A stretch of DNA of 64,000 bases, taken from contig WLWN01000001.1 of the NCBI GenBank assembly GCA_012103575.1, positions 2,422,538 through 2,486,537 on the forward strand, written 5' to 3'. The position numbers and the translations under genes were made by a program. The notes below the pieces were generated by a model, which did not search any database, was not told the DNA's origin, and worked only from the letters and a program-made list of their open reading frames with translations. The number at the start of each line of letters is the position of its first letter. Positions within the stretch are counted from its first letter, which is position 1. Positions 1 through 9,304 of the stretch are shown here, in pieces. This stretch comes from Kiritimatiellia bacterium (GTDB taxonomy: Bacteria > Verrucomicrobiota > Kiritimatiellia > WLWN01).

Positions 1-1021
1 CCAAGAATTTGTTGTTTTGGTTGGACCTTCTGGGTGCGGGAAATCCACGACTTTACGCATGATCGCTGGACTTGAAGAAATCTCAAAAGGGAACATATAT
101 ATTGACGGGAAAAAGATCAACGAGGTTCCCCCTAAAGACCGTGATCTTGCTATGGTTTTTCAAAACTATGCGTTATACCCCCACATGACCGTTTACAAAA
201 ATATGGCTTTTGGCCTCAAACTTCGTCGCTATCCAAAAGATGAAATCGAAAAACGGGTCCATCACGCTGCAGAGATGCTCGACATTAAAGATCTCATTCA
301 TCGCAGACCCAAAGCCTTATCTGGGGGACAGCGTCAGCGGGTTGCGGTTGGACGCGCTATTGTCCGAAAACCTAAGGCGTTTCTCTTTGACGAACCGCTA
401 TCGAATCTGGACGCGAAAATGCGTGTTCAAATGAGAACCGAGATTAGCAAATTACATGGTCGATTATCTTCTACCATGATCTATGTGACCCATGACCAGG
501 TCGAAGCCATGACCATGGGGGATCGTATTGTCGTGATGAAAGATGGAATCATCCAGCAGGTCGCCACCCCTATGAATTTGTACAATCAACCGGCTAATCA
601 ATTTGTGGCTAGCTTTATTGGAAGTCCTCCCATGAATCTGTTCCAAGGTTGCATTGTCGAAAAAAAGAACGGATTGGTCTTTGATGAGGGACATTTTTCA
701 ATATGTATTGAGGATATACACCGCTCTATATTGACGTCATATACGGGGAAAGAAATCGTGTTTGGGATCCGACCAGAAGACCTGTATGACGCCAGTGGTG
801 TGTCGAATGCAAACCTCGACAATCAAATTAAAGCACGTGTAGAAGTGGTCGAACCCATGGGCGCTGAAGTCTTTCTTTATTTAAACACAGGGACCCATTC
901 TTTTGTTGCCCGTATGGATGCTCATGAAAAGGAATGCAGGGGACAAGAGTTGACATTAAGTTTAAACATAAAAAAATCCCATTTTTTTGATAAAGAAACA
1001 GGGGCCTGTATTGGTTTGTGA
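1..1021 (+). CDS. MalK/UgpC-type ABC transporter ATPase, 5' truncated
   Basis: ATPase subunit of a CUT1-type importer (sugars, polyols or glycerol-3-phosphate), acting at the inner face of the membrane. The frame is already open at base 2, where it reads [16 protein letters not shown], so the true start and about 25-30 residues lie outside the window; the TTG at 17 is internal. Numbered from that TTG: Walker [10 protein letters not shown] at 3-11, LSGGQRQR at 101-108, Walker B FLFDEP at 122-127, H-loop VTHDQ at 157-161, then a C-terminal TOBE/OB extension as in MalK, MsmK and UgpC. No permease or binding protein is visible downstream, so the substrate cannot be named. Confidence 0.9.
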   Translation, partial: QEFVVLVGPSGCGKSTTLRMIAGLEEISKGNIYIDGKKINEVPPKDRDLAMVFQNYALYPHMTVYKNMAFGLKLRRYPKDEIEKRVHHAAEMLDIKDLIHRRPKALSGGQRQRVAVGRAIVRKPKAFLFDEPLSNLDAKMRVQMRTEISKLHGRLSSTMIYVTHDQVEAMTMGDRIVVMKDGIIQQVATPMNLYNQPANQFVASFIGSPPMNLFQGCIVEKKNGLVFDEGHFSICIEDIHRSILTSYTGKEIVFGIRPEDLYDASGVSNANLDNQIKARVEVVEPMGAEVFLYLNTGTHSFVARMDAHEKECRGQELTLSLNIKKSHFFDKETGACIGL

Positions 1022-1198
1022 TATGAGAACTCTCTTTGTATGCCCTTTAGGCACGCCGACGGTGGACTTTTTTCAGGCCTAGCAAGCTTTCTTCCTGAGT
1101 TCAACAACCCTCTGAGCCAGGCTTGTAAGTCGTTGATTTACAAAGATGAGACTGCTAGATTGTTGCTGGTTTGGGTGTCCCATGCCGAAAATGTCTTC

Positions 1199-1299
1199 AT
1201 GTTCGTCTGCAAGAAGCAAAATAAATCCGGCTCGGTCAGCGTACAGATCATCGACAAGTCCAACGGCTATCGAGTGGTTAAGACGATGGGGTCAGCACA
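1199..1299 (+). pseudogene. IS1634-type transposase, N-terminal relic
   Basis: About 34 codons beginning MFVCKKQNKSGSVSVQ and continuing to VVKTMGSAQ resemble the conserved start of IS1634-family transposases. The frame then runs straight into the left terminal repeat of the IS4 element at 1300, so the rest was lost or displaced. No matching remainder is seen on the far side of the IS4 element. This is family recognition from memory over a short stretch. Confidence 0.55.
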
Positions 1300-2862
1300 G
1301 AATGGCACTAACTTAAGCATGATTTCCTTTTGTTTAACCAATGGCGATTTCTGTGAGCAGGCACAATCATTTCGTGCCTTGGTTTAGTCAGCAAATGATA
1401 GTTTTTTCGTCGTCTCTTTACAGCTCGAGGTTCACTTCTGCCAGGGCGTTGCCGCAAGGGTCTTTGGGTCATTGCTTTCATAGAGCATAAAAATCAAACC
1501 GAAACGTTCCTTCCGACTCATTCTCGCTTGATTTAGATTCGGCTCCCAACTGCGCAAGGCTTGAAGCGAAGTTTTGAAGCTAATTTACCGAACGGGCAAA
1601 CCAGCCTCTTCAGCCGCCTCATACATGATCCGGCGCATGCAGTTGTAGGCAATAAAATACATCACCATCTCTTTTCGGGTCATTTCCGGGCTCTTGCATC
1701 GTAAGATATCCATACCCAGCGTTGTTTTTATATCACGGAAAAAGAGTTCAACATCCCAACGCCGAAAATACACATCGGCTAAATCTTTGGCAGGGTACTT
1801 TTCTGCATCTAATAATGTGGTGACCAGATAGATCACTTTAGATCGAAAGCCGGGCTGATTGATCGTTATTTTAACTTGGCGTAGCAGCAAGCTAGGGGGA
1901 AGGGCTTGAAGATTTTCAGCACTCAGACCGCTTACTTTTAACGGTCGAACCCATCGAATAAGAAGATCACCCTTTCCTAAATTCTTTACCGCATTAACGG
2001 CTTTAACAGGAGGTCTTCGACAGAGACTTATGATGCTATCAATGCCTCGTTCTGAACGTTCGCATATATCGCGATAACCACAGAAGGCCTTATCTCCCAA
2101 CAGGATATCGCCCTTTCGAAAGGCATCGATTTGTTGTCGAAGACGGATGATCTCGCTGACATGTTTGTTGCTGGTTCGGTAACTAAGCAGGGCTCCGGTA
2201 TGCAGAGAAAAACAGGCCGTTATTCGTGCTGAAGGCAACCCGCATCCTGGCTTCTGATGATGTTGTTGAGGCCATTGATCTTGATTGGGCTTTGTATCTG
2301 GCATCGATACACCGGTGCTGTCAACCACCACGATCCGATGACCACGCCAGTTATCGCTAGCACCCATGCTCTCTATCGAATCAACCCCATGAGAATGAAT
2401 CGTCTTGGAGATCCTCTATCGTTAAATTATTTCTGGCTTTGCAGTAGGCAGAGGTGGCTGAAGAAGGCAGCTGTAGGCCACGTAGTGCTGCATAAGCCTT
2501 AAGTTTTTGAACAATTTCTTGACAGCTTCCATCGTCGCTAAGCACTTGAGCAAGGAAGGCCCAAGACGTATTGCTTTTGCTGAAGATCCGGCGACGACTG
2601 TGGGTACCGGACACTGCCGGGGCGAGAAGGGACTCGGGAATAAAAGCCCCAAAAGCTTCCCCAAGTTGGGTGAACCTTTTTTGCTTGAGAATCCTTACCT
2701 CATCGGCAAGTTTCTGTTGCTTTGAACGGGGTTTCCGACGTAGTGTATGTACGTGAAACCCTGGGAATATCGGTGTTGTTTTTTGCATGTGCCATTATGG
2801 CATTTTCATCCCGTATTTTCAGGGTTTTTATCATGCAAAAGGGGCTTAAGTTAGTGCCATTC
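1300..2862 (-). mobile_element. IS4-family insertion sequence
   Basis: The ends carry a perfect 18-19 bp inverted repeat: AATGGCACTAACTTAAGC at 1301-1318 and its complement at 2844-2861. The enclosed 1.56 kb holds one transposase reading frame on the minus strand. No target site duplication is evident. The element abuts an IS1634 relic on its left and lies just downstream of the glycosyltransferase gene on its right. Confidence 0.85.
1308..2788 (-). pseudogene. IS4-family transposase, frameshifted
   Basis: DDE transposase of IS4 type. The N-terminal part (2788 to about 2381) is followed by the catalytic core, with VVVDSTGVSMPD near the first Asp and the signature YFRRWDVELFFRDIKTTLG (YREK-like motif). 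One frameshift lies near 2370-2385. An in-frame TAA follows LPVR at 1585. Another shift near 1440-1450 is needed to reach the expected tail SEPRAVKRRRKNY and LLTKPRHEM. The final stop at 1308-1310 overlaps the left terminal repeat, as is usual for compact IS elements. Inactive as it stands. Confidence 0.85.
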
Positions 2863-2882
2863 CACCCTGACCCTAAAACCTA

Positions 2883-3662
2883 TTATTTTAAAGACTCCGG
2901 ATTCACTCGTTTGTTTAGCTTTGTCTTCAAGTAGACTCCGTATGTGAACCTAAACAGATAGCGCGATAGCTCGTTTCGCATCTGGTAAGTATACGTTGTT
3001 AAGAGTCTCTGGACGCATCCTAATTGATTCCCTGCGTTAGGTTGTATAGAAGTCTTGAAATTAGCGGCCTGTTGCGAAATGGGAAACGGGGTGATGTAGA
3101 GCGCGCGTAGTCCATAGAACCATTCCCGATCGATCGCGTGATCAAGGGGCAGAAACATCGGAGTCATAAATCGTTTCAAACGAATGGCGGCACGCTTTGA
3201 GACGATATAGGCGCCCGCACCTTTGAGGCGGCTAAGACAGCAACTGAGTGAGCACTCGTTCGTTAGTTCAGCTACCGTCATTCCGTTTCTGCTTGAAAGG
3301 CCCGTGAGTCGCAAGATGTCCCAGTATTTCCTATAATGGAGCGCCTCGTCCACGAGATCATTAAGGGTACTGCTAAGTGTCAAATCATCCTCACCGATTA
3401 AACTATACTCTTCACCCGATTGTAGAAATCGTTCTATGGCTTTAAGGTGGCTGAAGTAGCACGCGACTTCGTAGACGTTAAAGTGTCTCCCATGAAACCG
3501 CCGAAAGGCCGTTTTATCGAAACCGGGGATCGGTAGGCTTAGTTCTTGCCCATCAATTGCAGGAACGCGTTCGATCGTAAACGATGTTTTCAAAAACTCT
3601 TTTTGCATGTGCGACCAGCGCTCAGGCTCACGCTGGAGATTTATAATAAATGCAGTCAACAT
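2883..3662 (-). CDS. glycosyltransferase family 25 (LPS biosynthesis type)
   Basis: 259-residue cytoplasmic enzyme probably adding a sugar to lipooligosaccharide or another glycan. The N-terminal FIINLQREPERW (5-16) and YEVACYFSHLKAIERF (64-79) are typical of GT25. GEDD at 90-93 is the metal and nucleotide-sugar binding acidic motif. The length matches the family (about 250-270). The gene is intact although an IS4 element ends only 20 bp past its stop. No ribosome binding site stands out before the ATG at 3662. Acceptor and donor cannot be deduced. Confidence 0.85.
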   Translation of the reverse strand: MLTAFIINLQREPERWSHMQKEFLKTSFTIERVPAIDGQELSLPIPGFDKTAFRRFHGRHFNVYEVACYFSHLKAIERFLQSGEEYSLIGEDDLTLSSTLNDLVDEALHYRKYWDILRLTGLSSRNGMTVAELTNECSLSCCLSRLKGAGAYIVSKRAAIRLKRFMTPMFLPLDHAIDREWFYGLRALYITPFPISQQAANFKTSIQPNAGNQLGCVQRLLTTYTYQMRNELSRYLFRFTYGVYLKTKLNKRVNPESLK

Positions 3663-3965
3663 TTTTGGACAATATCCTTATATTTACTCTTTTATCCTTC
3701 TTGATTATATTGAGGGCGTATTGCTGATGTTTTTTATTTTGCGTTTTAATTTTTGGGGTTTCCAAGGAATCTGTGGGTATGAGTATCTGAAAAGGAAGGG
3801 AAAGTAAAGATCCGGAGTCATCCACAGCCCTCTCTCAACTCCGACGAACAGGTGGGGTCCATTCTTGTCGAGAAAGGTCTATGGATAACTAACTCCTGAG
3901 CGTAAGTTTAACATAATAAGCCGAATAAAAGAGCAGAGGGCACTGAAGAAAAAGCTCCAAAGTAT

Positions 3966-4300
3966 TGTTTCACACGTCGTTGGGATTGAATGGTGAGTGG
4001 GAGATCACCGAACTGAAATTTGATCAGGACAGCGAAAACCTCAAGCGCGACAGTTTGCTGATGAACTGGGAGCAGCCAGGCAGAAGGCCGGTAATGCCTG
4101 AGGACTTGTGAATATACAAAATCCCGGGAAAAATGTGGACGTAACGCCGGAAACCTTCCTGTTCAGCCTCAACCGAGAAGAGTTGCGCAGGACCCGAAAG
4201 AGGGAAGGCACCTAACCGCTTCAAAGCCTGAAGAACGATAGAAGCAATACATTGTCCTGACCGAAATTGGACAAGCCTTCAAGGAGCTCAAGCCGGGGTA
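3966..4300 (+). pseudogene. degraded transposase relic (IS1634-like C-terminus)
   Basis: The 740 bp between the glycosyltransferase and rsmB has no intact gene. Pieces in shifting plus-strand frames look like transposase. LNREELRRTRKREG is followed, past a stop, by KQYIVLTEIGQAFKELK, which resembles the IS1634 region around LTEVEQAFK. An earlier piece, LGLNGEWEITELKFD, resembles an ISL3-type N-terminus, so two different relics may be joined. Several stops and shifts are present. The stretch 3663-3965 shows nothing I can identify. Confidence 0.45.
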
Positions 4301-4403
4301 ATGTTCCTCTTTTTCAAACAAACAGGTTCTCACAAGTAATCGTCTCCCGAAAGGGAGAAGAAATAAACTTTGAAATTCCTGCACATCAAGACTAAAACAA
4401 CCT

Positions 4404-5693
4404 GTGCATGTATCCAAAGAACAATCAAAAGAGAATCCAAGGCAACAAGCTGTTGTCATTATTCATGACTGGATCCAGACCCACAACTTTCCGGATCGCA
4501 CACTAAATACCGTCACCTCTGGACACGCTTTTGTCATGGAAATAGTCCTGGGCATTGTCCGATATCATCGTACACTATCCTGGATCATAGGCCAGATGCT
4601 GGCCAAAACACCACGGACAGAGTTGGTGGCTGTTCTTGAAGTAGGGCTTTATCAGATTCTGTTTATGGACAATGCTGAAGATTACGCGTCCATCCATGAA
4701 ACCGTGGAACTTGTTAAATCAACAGGTTCTCCCCAAGAAGTTTGCTTCGTAAACGCCCTGCTGAGAAGAGCCCAAAGAGAAAAGGAAGAAATTAAGCGCA
4801 GCATTAAACAACAACCCATTGGCATTCAATATTCATATCCTGATCTGCTTACCCGACGCTGGAAGGACCAATTCGGAGAGCGCAATATGCGTTTGCTCTG
4901 CGAATGGAACAATCGCCCTGCTGAAACGGTGCTACGGATCAATCGGCGCCGAACCAATCTATCGGACTTTCAAACATTGCTTTCAGCATCTAACATCACA
5001 GCACAACCCCATCCTTTTATGCCACGAGAATGTCTTATTCTTTCCCGAGGATTAAACGTTAGAAATATCCCTGGATACGAAGAGGGGATGTTTTATGTTC
5101 AGAATCCAGCAACAACGGTTGCTGTAAAGCTGCTGGATGTGCAGTCCGGTCAAACGATTTTGGATGCCTGTGCCGCGCCTGGAGGAAAAATGTGTGTCAT
5201 GGCTGAACGGTTGCAAAACCAGGGTCAACTCATAGCACTTGATTTATACGAAGACCGACTCGCTTTTTTGCGAAATAATGTTAAACGCCTTAGGCTAGAG
5301 AACGTACGCGTTCAGCAGGCAGATGCAACGGGCCAAAAGGATGATTTTATAAAGAAGTTAAACCTTCAATTCGATCGAATCTTACTCGATGTACCATGCA
5401 CCAATACAGGCGTCATTCGTCGCCGTCCCGATGTCCGATGGCGTTTTTCTCTTAAACGGATGCAGGGATTGATGGGCATACAAAAGGCCCTTCTTAACCA
5501 TACGTCCACATTTTTAAAATCCGGAGGAAAACTCGTATATAGCACGTGTAGTTTGGAGTCTGAAGAAAATGAGGAGTTTATTCAAGGATGGTTAAATGAA
5601 CATCCGGAGTTGAGATTTGCTAAAGCCAAAAAAATCTTTCCACCCCGAACGTCGACCGACGGCGCCTATGCGGTTTTATTGGAAAAAAAATAA
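4404..5693 (+). CDS. rsmB: 16S rRNA (cytosine-967 C5)-methyltransferase RsmB
   Basis: SAM-dependent methyltransferase modifying 16S rRNA during small-subunit assembly. The 429 residues match RsmB/Sun. A NusB-like RNA-binding domain spans about 10-140. The Rossmann methyltransferase domain has motif I DACAAPGGK (254-262), DVPCTNTG (329-336, Cys332) and STCSLESEENE with catalytic Cys382. The start is GTG at 4404; no earlier canonical start is convincing and the upstream DNA is transposase relic, so the N-terminus could have been altered. The ATG at 4542 would remove half of the NusB domain. A MITE sits 36 bp after the stop. Confidence 0.92.
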   Translation: MHVSKEQSKENPRQQAVVIIHDWIQTHNFPDRTLNTVTSGHAFVMEIVLGIVRYHRTLSWIIGQMLAKTPRTELVAVLEVGLYQILFMDNAEDYASIHETVELVKSTGSPQEVCFVNALLRRAQREKEEIKRSIKQQPIGIQYSYPDLLTRRWKDQFGERNMRLLCEWNNRPAETVLRINRRRTNLSDFQTLLSASNITAQPHPFMPRECLILSRGLNVRNIPGYEEGMFYVQNPATTVAVKLLDVQSGQTILDACAAPGGKMCVMAERLQNQGQLIALDLYEDRLAFLRNNVKRLRLENVRVQQADATGQKDDFIKKLNLQFDRILLDVPCTNTGVIRRRPDVRWRFSLKRMQGLMGIQKALLNHTSTFLKSGGKLVYSTCSLESEENEEFIQGWLNEHPELRFAKAKKIFPPRTSTDGAYAVLLEKK

Positions 5694-5729
5694 AGACATC
5701 ATTTGCTGATCTTAAGTTTTTTCTCTTAT

Positions 5730-5892
5730 CCTGGATCCGTCAGTTAAACGCGGTTTTCTGCACGAACCATTTGGGCCAAAAGGAATTACAAAAAAGCCTC
5801 GACGCACCCAGCAGGTGCGCCTGCGTTTTTTTGCAACCTTTTGCCTCCAAAGCATTCGCACAGAAATCCCACGTTTAACTGACGGATCCAGG
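5730..5892. mobile_element. MITE copy A (163 bp, IS1380-type ends)
   Basis: Near-palindromic 163-bp element beginning CCTGGATCCGTCAG and ending with its complement. It is flanked by a 6-bp direct repeat TCTTAT, a likely target duplication. The centre is a hairpin with outward A/T runs, a bidirectional intrinsic terminator form. Here the right stem arm is the GCGCCTGCG variant, so the stem is imperfect. The element lies just downstream of rsmB, where it could end transcription. It has no coding capacity. The outer 14 bp match the ends of the IS1380 copies in this window. Confidence 0.85.
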
Positions 5893-5961
5893 TCTTATGT
5901 CTTGTAAGTATTTAATAACAAGATTTTTACTCTGATTAGCCCCTGTCTGGTACTGGGGACA

Positions 5962-6274
5962 CTAAATTTTGACACCGAGCAGATCGAACGCCTTCTTTTG
6001 CGTAGGTGTAGGTTGTGTGATTTGCGTGAAGGCTGGTGCATCATTGGCAAGGTCTAGCTGAATTTGGTTGCTTGTAATCGTCCCCAGGTCCTTTAAGAGG
6101 GTCCGTTAACTGTGACCCGGCAGGCCTTTTCGTCGGTTTCTTTTGAGACCGCTTTCTATTTGGATTTTTCTGAGCGGTGAGCTGGTCCAACAACATAGGC
6201 CCGATCTTTCCCCCAGCGACACAAACCCGGAGCATTATTCCAACTATTGAGGTTTGGATATACTTAAACATCAT
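5962..6274 (-). pseudogene. unassigned relic, possible transposase C-terminus
   Basis: On the minus strand a frame ending at 5962 reads LDLANDAPAFTQITQPT followed by QKKAFDLLGVKI and a stop. This is phrased like the tail of a transposase, possibly IS1634-like. The frame is broken near 6070; a different frame continues to 6274 with no recognisable domain. The rest of the 5893-6352 gap shows nothing further. The assignment is tentative. Confidence 0.3.
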
Positions 6275-6352
6275 ATTCTTTAAATTCTAAAGGTTAGGTT
6301 GATACGGGAGCAGCAAATTTTAACGGAATAAATTGCAGACACCAATTTATTG

Positions 6353-7578
6353 GGTGGATTGTAAAATTAAATGCCGCAAAAAATGGACCTGAGAGCTTCT
6401 GTTCATGCGACGATCTTCAAATCGAAACACTCCTGTGCGGGTTTGTATTCTAGGATCTTGCGAGGATAGTTGTTAATCCATTTTTCAATCTCACCAATAC
6501 GGTCGATGGTATATTTCCCGATGTTATCTCCTTTGGCAACGAAACGACGAACCATACGGTTGGCATTTTCGTTGGAGCCTGGTTCCCAGGAAGAATACGG
6601 GTGAGCATAATAGAGTTTAACACGTCTCTTTTTGCTAAATCCGGAACGTTCCATCTGCTCCACGTCGAGAAACTCGCTCCCGTTATCGGCTGTAATCGAC
6701 TTGAACATCGATCTGAATGGGCCAACTCCCATCGATCTTTCGATCGCTTTGAGGGCCTGCAGAACCGATGCCTGTGTTTTATCCGAAAGTTTTCTCACCC
6801 TTAGCATTCGGGTCTTTCTTTCTACTAACGTCATTAAAACCGGTTTTGAAGTTCCTTTTCCGCCGACGATCAAATCCAATTCCCAGTGCCCAGATTCCTC
6901 GCGTTTTTCTACGGTCTTAGGTCGTTTTTCGATACTGGTCCTTCGGGCATGTTGCTTTTTAACCCGCTTAATAGCACGTCTTTTTCGTTTTATCCGTTTT
7001 CGTTTTTCCCATAGGGACTCGTTGCTTACCCCCGGGATGAGACCTTGGTCAATATAGGTATACAGCGTTTTTGTACTCACCGCTGCAGGTCTCTGCTCTT
7101 GTTTAAGCAAAGGAGCAACCACATCGGGTGAGCGTTTGTGAACAAGAATGTGCTCGCTGATAAACACGGCCGTTTCATGATGCTTTCCAAGCTTAAGCTC
7201 AGGTCCCTTGGCCGTCGCATTTAGATCATGAAGTTCCTGGGCTCGATCACTGCTGTATGCTTTCTTCTTTCGCAGCTCTGTATCGAAATGCTCTACCTCC
7301 CCACGTTTGATTTCGCGCTCTATGGTTCGACGATGCCTTCCCAGATAGCTAGTAGCTATCTCCAAAGGACGTCCTGGGTTTTTGAGCATTGTTTCAATCA
7401 TGATCCGTTCTTTCTGTGTCAAATGCTTGCCTTTTCGGGGATGAATACTACTCTTGATTTGTTCCATGTCTTTCTCCTTTTTTTGTCTTCTGTCGAGTTT
7501 CTAAATCTAGAAGATTTCGGCATGGAACACTCCTGTTTTACAATATCTTCTTTTGGGCATTTAATATTACAATTCTCA
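6353..7578 (-). mobile_element. IS30-family element type a, copy 1
   Basis: The boundaries come from comparison with the second copy at 46450-47704: identity starts at GGTGGATTGTAAAATTAAAT and stops at TTACAATTCTCA. The ends form an imperfect inverted repeat centred on ATTGTAANATTAAATGCC. The element is 1226 bp with a single transposase gene on the minus strand. This copy looks coding-intact and could be an active source. It lies upstream of mmsA. Confidence 0.85.
6403..7467 (-). CDS. IS30-family transposase (354 aa), intact
   Basis: A DDE recombinase that cuts and joins IS ends. An N-terminal helix-turn-helix region (HLTQKERIMIE, GRHRRTIEREI) precedes the catalytic core with GHWELDLIVG (first Asp), ITADNGSEFLD (second Asp) and PGSNENANRMVRRF (Glu), the IS30 DDE signature. 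Length is typical for IS30. Relative to copy 2 this gene has the uninterrupted C5 tract near 7030 and a 3-nt insertion near 7350 that keeps the frame. The start at 7467 follows AAAGGAG at a good distance. Confidence 0.92.
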   Translation of the reverse strand: MEQIKSSIHPRKGKHLTQKERIMIETMLKNPGRPLEIATSYLGRHRRTIEREIKRGEVEHFDTELRKKKAYSSDRAQELHDLNATAKGPELKLGKHHETAVFISEHILVHKRSPDVVAPLLKQEQRPAAVSTKTLYTYIDQGLIPGVSNESLWEKRKRIKRKRRAIKRVKKQHARRTSIEKRPKTVEKREESGHWELDLIVGGKGTSKPVLMTLVERKTRMLRVRKLSDKTQASVLQALKAIERSMGVGPFRSMFKSITADNGSEFLDVEQMERSGFSKKRRVKLYYAHPYSSWEPGSNENANRMVRRFVAKGDNIGKYTIDRIGEIEKWINNYPRKILEYKPAQECFDLKIVA

Positions 7579-7703
7579 AGTTTTAGGTGGAGATTGAATT
7601 CTTCTTGACGGATCTCAAAGTTTTGCTCACAATACCCTGTTTACTAACCGAACAGATAGCGATTTTCATCTTTCGCATTATGGGGTGCAGGAAGCTTAGG
7701 AAT

Positions 7704-7709
7704 AGGAGG
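7704..7709 (+). promoter_or_regulatory. strong Shine-Dalgarno placing an AUA start for mmsA
   Basis: AGGAGG at 7704-7709 lies 5 nt before the codon ATA at 7715. An in-frame TAG at 7703-7705 excludes any earlier start. The first in-frame ATG (7838) is 41 codons further on and has no ribosome binding site. The site therefore points to initiation at AUA, or to a recent ATG to ATA mutation. Confidence 0.7.
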
Positions 7710-7714
7710 TAATC

Positions 7715-9214
7715 ATAAGTACAACAACGCTTTTACCCTGTCTAAACTTAATTGATGGTGAGTGGAATTCCCCGGACGTAAAGGAAACCACTCCGGTACA
7801 CAACCCTTCTACGGGTGCAATAATAGCAGAAACGCCTATGTGTGGTGCCGACATTGTTGATGCCGCCGTACAGTCCGCTCGCCGTGCATTCGAAGATTGG
7901 TGGCAGACCCCGCCCGTTGAACGTATCCGCATTTTGTTTCGATACAAAATGTTGCTTGAAGATCACTTTGAGGAACTAGCCAAAAGCGTTACACAAGAAC
8001 ACGGAAAAACATTGACTGAAGCGCGTGGGGATGTGCGACGTGGTATTGAAGTTGTTGAATATGCCTGCTCCATTACCGAATTGTTAAAAGGGGAAGTTCT
8101 TGAAAACATTGCACGGGGTATTGACTGTGAGATGGTACGTCAACCCGTAGGCGTTTGTGTCGGAATATGCCCTTACAATTTCCCCGCTTTAGTGCCGATG
8201 TGGATGTACCCCATGGCCCTTGCTTGTGGGAATACATTTGTGTTCAAGCCGAGCGAAAAAGTACCGCTTACGAGTATACGTCTTATTGAACTTCTTTGCG
8301 AGGCAAGACTTCCTAAAGGTGTTCTAAATATTGTTCATGGGGGTCGCGAATGTGTTGATGCCCTTCTTACACATCCTGAAGTAAACGCTATTTCTTTTGT
8401 AGGCTCATCGCCTGTCGCCAAATATATTTTTGAAACAGGCACCCAGCATGGAAAACGTGTTCAGGCCGCTGGCGGAGCAAAAAATTTTGTAGTTATTATG
8501 CCCGACGCTGATTACGAAAAATCGGTTGAAGGAATGGTCGATGCCGCTTTTGGGTGTGCAGGCCAACGATGTATGGCGGGATCTACAGCGATGGCCGTCG
8601 GTTCCGCAGGTGAACAGTTTGTACCCGCCATTGCAGAAATAGCCCGAAATATTCGCGTGGGTCCAACCGATCGTGATCCAGATGCTCAAATGGGCGCTGT
8701 CATTACCCAACAACACCGCGAACGTGTAAGAGGATTGATCGAAACCGGAGCTGATGAAGGAGCGGATGTTCTTGTTGATGGCCGAAATGTGAAGGTCGAT
8801 TCTCAACCGAACGGGTTTTATCTAGGACCAACTCTTATCGATAAAGTAGAGACCAACATGACCATACATAACGAAGAGGTGTTTGGGCCTGTACTCAACG
8901 TCATGCGGTTTGACGATTTGGATACAGCCATTGAAACAGCGAATCAATGTGCTTTTGGAAATGGATGTTGTATCTATACCCAATCGGGCAAAGCTGCCCG
9001 CGAGTTTCGACACCGGGTTAAGACGGGTATGATTGGTATTAATGTAGGTGTACCAGCCCCTCTTGCCTATTTCCCATTTAGTGGATGGGATTATTCATTT
9101 TTTGGGGGTCTTCATATTCAAGGTCGTGAAGCCGTTTATTTCTATACGCGTGCCAAGGTTTATACCTCAAGATGGTTTCGACCGGATGAAGGGTATATTT
9201 GGCACAAAGATTAG
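7715..9214 (+). CDS. mmsA: methylmalonate-semialdehyde dehydrogenase (CoA-acylating)
   Basis: ALDH6-type enzyme converting methylmalonate or malonate semialdehyde to propionyl-CoA or acetyl-CoA with NAD+ and CoA, in valine, thymine and uracil breakdown. Read from ATA at 7715 the protein is 499 residues, the usual family length. The segment before Met42 contains LIDGEWN and VHNPSTGAIIAETP, standard N-terminal ALDH6 sequence. GQRCMAGST holds the catalytic Cys (about 286). AAGGAKN replaces the general-base Glu region, as in this CoA-dependent class. It probably forms an operon with the dihydropyrimidinase 90 bp downstream. The noncanonical start is the main oddity. Confidence 0.88.
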   Translation: MSTTTLLPCLNLIDGEWNSPDVKETTPVHNPSTGAIIAETPMCGADIVDAAVQSARRAFEDWWQTPPVERIRILFRYKMLLEDHFEELAKSVTQEHGKTLTEARGDVRRGIEVVEYACSITELLKGEVLENIARGIDCEMVRQPVGVCVGICPYNFPALVPMWMYPMALACGNTFVFKPSEKVPLTSIRLIELLCEARLPKGVLNIVHGGRECVDALLTHPEVNAISFVGSSPVAKYIFETGTQHGKRVQAAGGAKNFVVIMPDADYEKSVEGMVDAAFGCAGQRCMAGSTAMAVGSAGEQFVPAIAEIARNIRVGPTDRDPDAQMGAVITQQHRERVRGLIETGADEGADVLVDGRNVKVDSQPNGFYLGPTLIDKVETNMTIHNEEVFGPVLNVMRFDDLDTAIETANQCAFGNGCCIYTQSGKAAREFRHRVKTGMIGINVGVPAPLAYFPFSGWDYSFFGGLHIQGREAVYFYTRAKVYTSRWFRPDEGYIWHKD

Positions 9215-9304
9215 TTGGGTCAAAAGTCCGTTAACCTTTGACCTTTAGACCTGCGGCCTACAACTCTTCAGTCTATTGACCTTAGACTTAAAAGGAGATA
9301 ACGA

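Noticed and set aside
7030..7040. C-tract in IS30a considered as a programmed frameshift site
   Set aside because: The intact copy reads through with C5 in one frame; the C6 in copy 2 is better explained as a disabling indel.
6632..7057. 141-codon plus-strand ORF, also present at 46729
   Set aside because: Antisense shadow of the IS30 transposase coding sequence.
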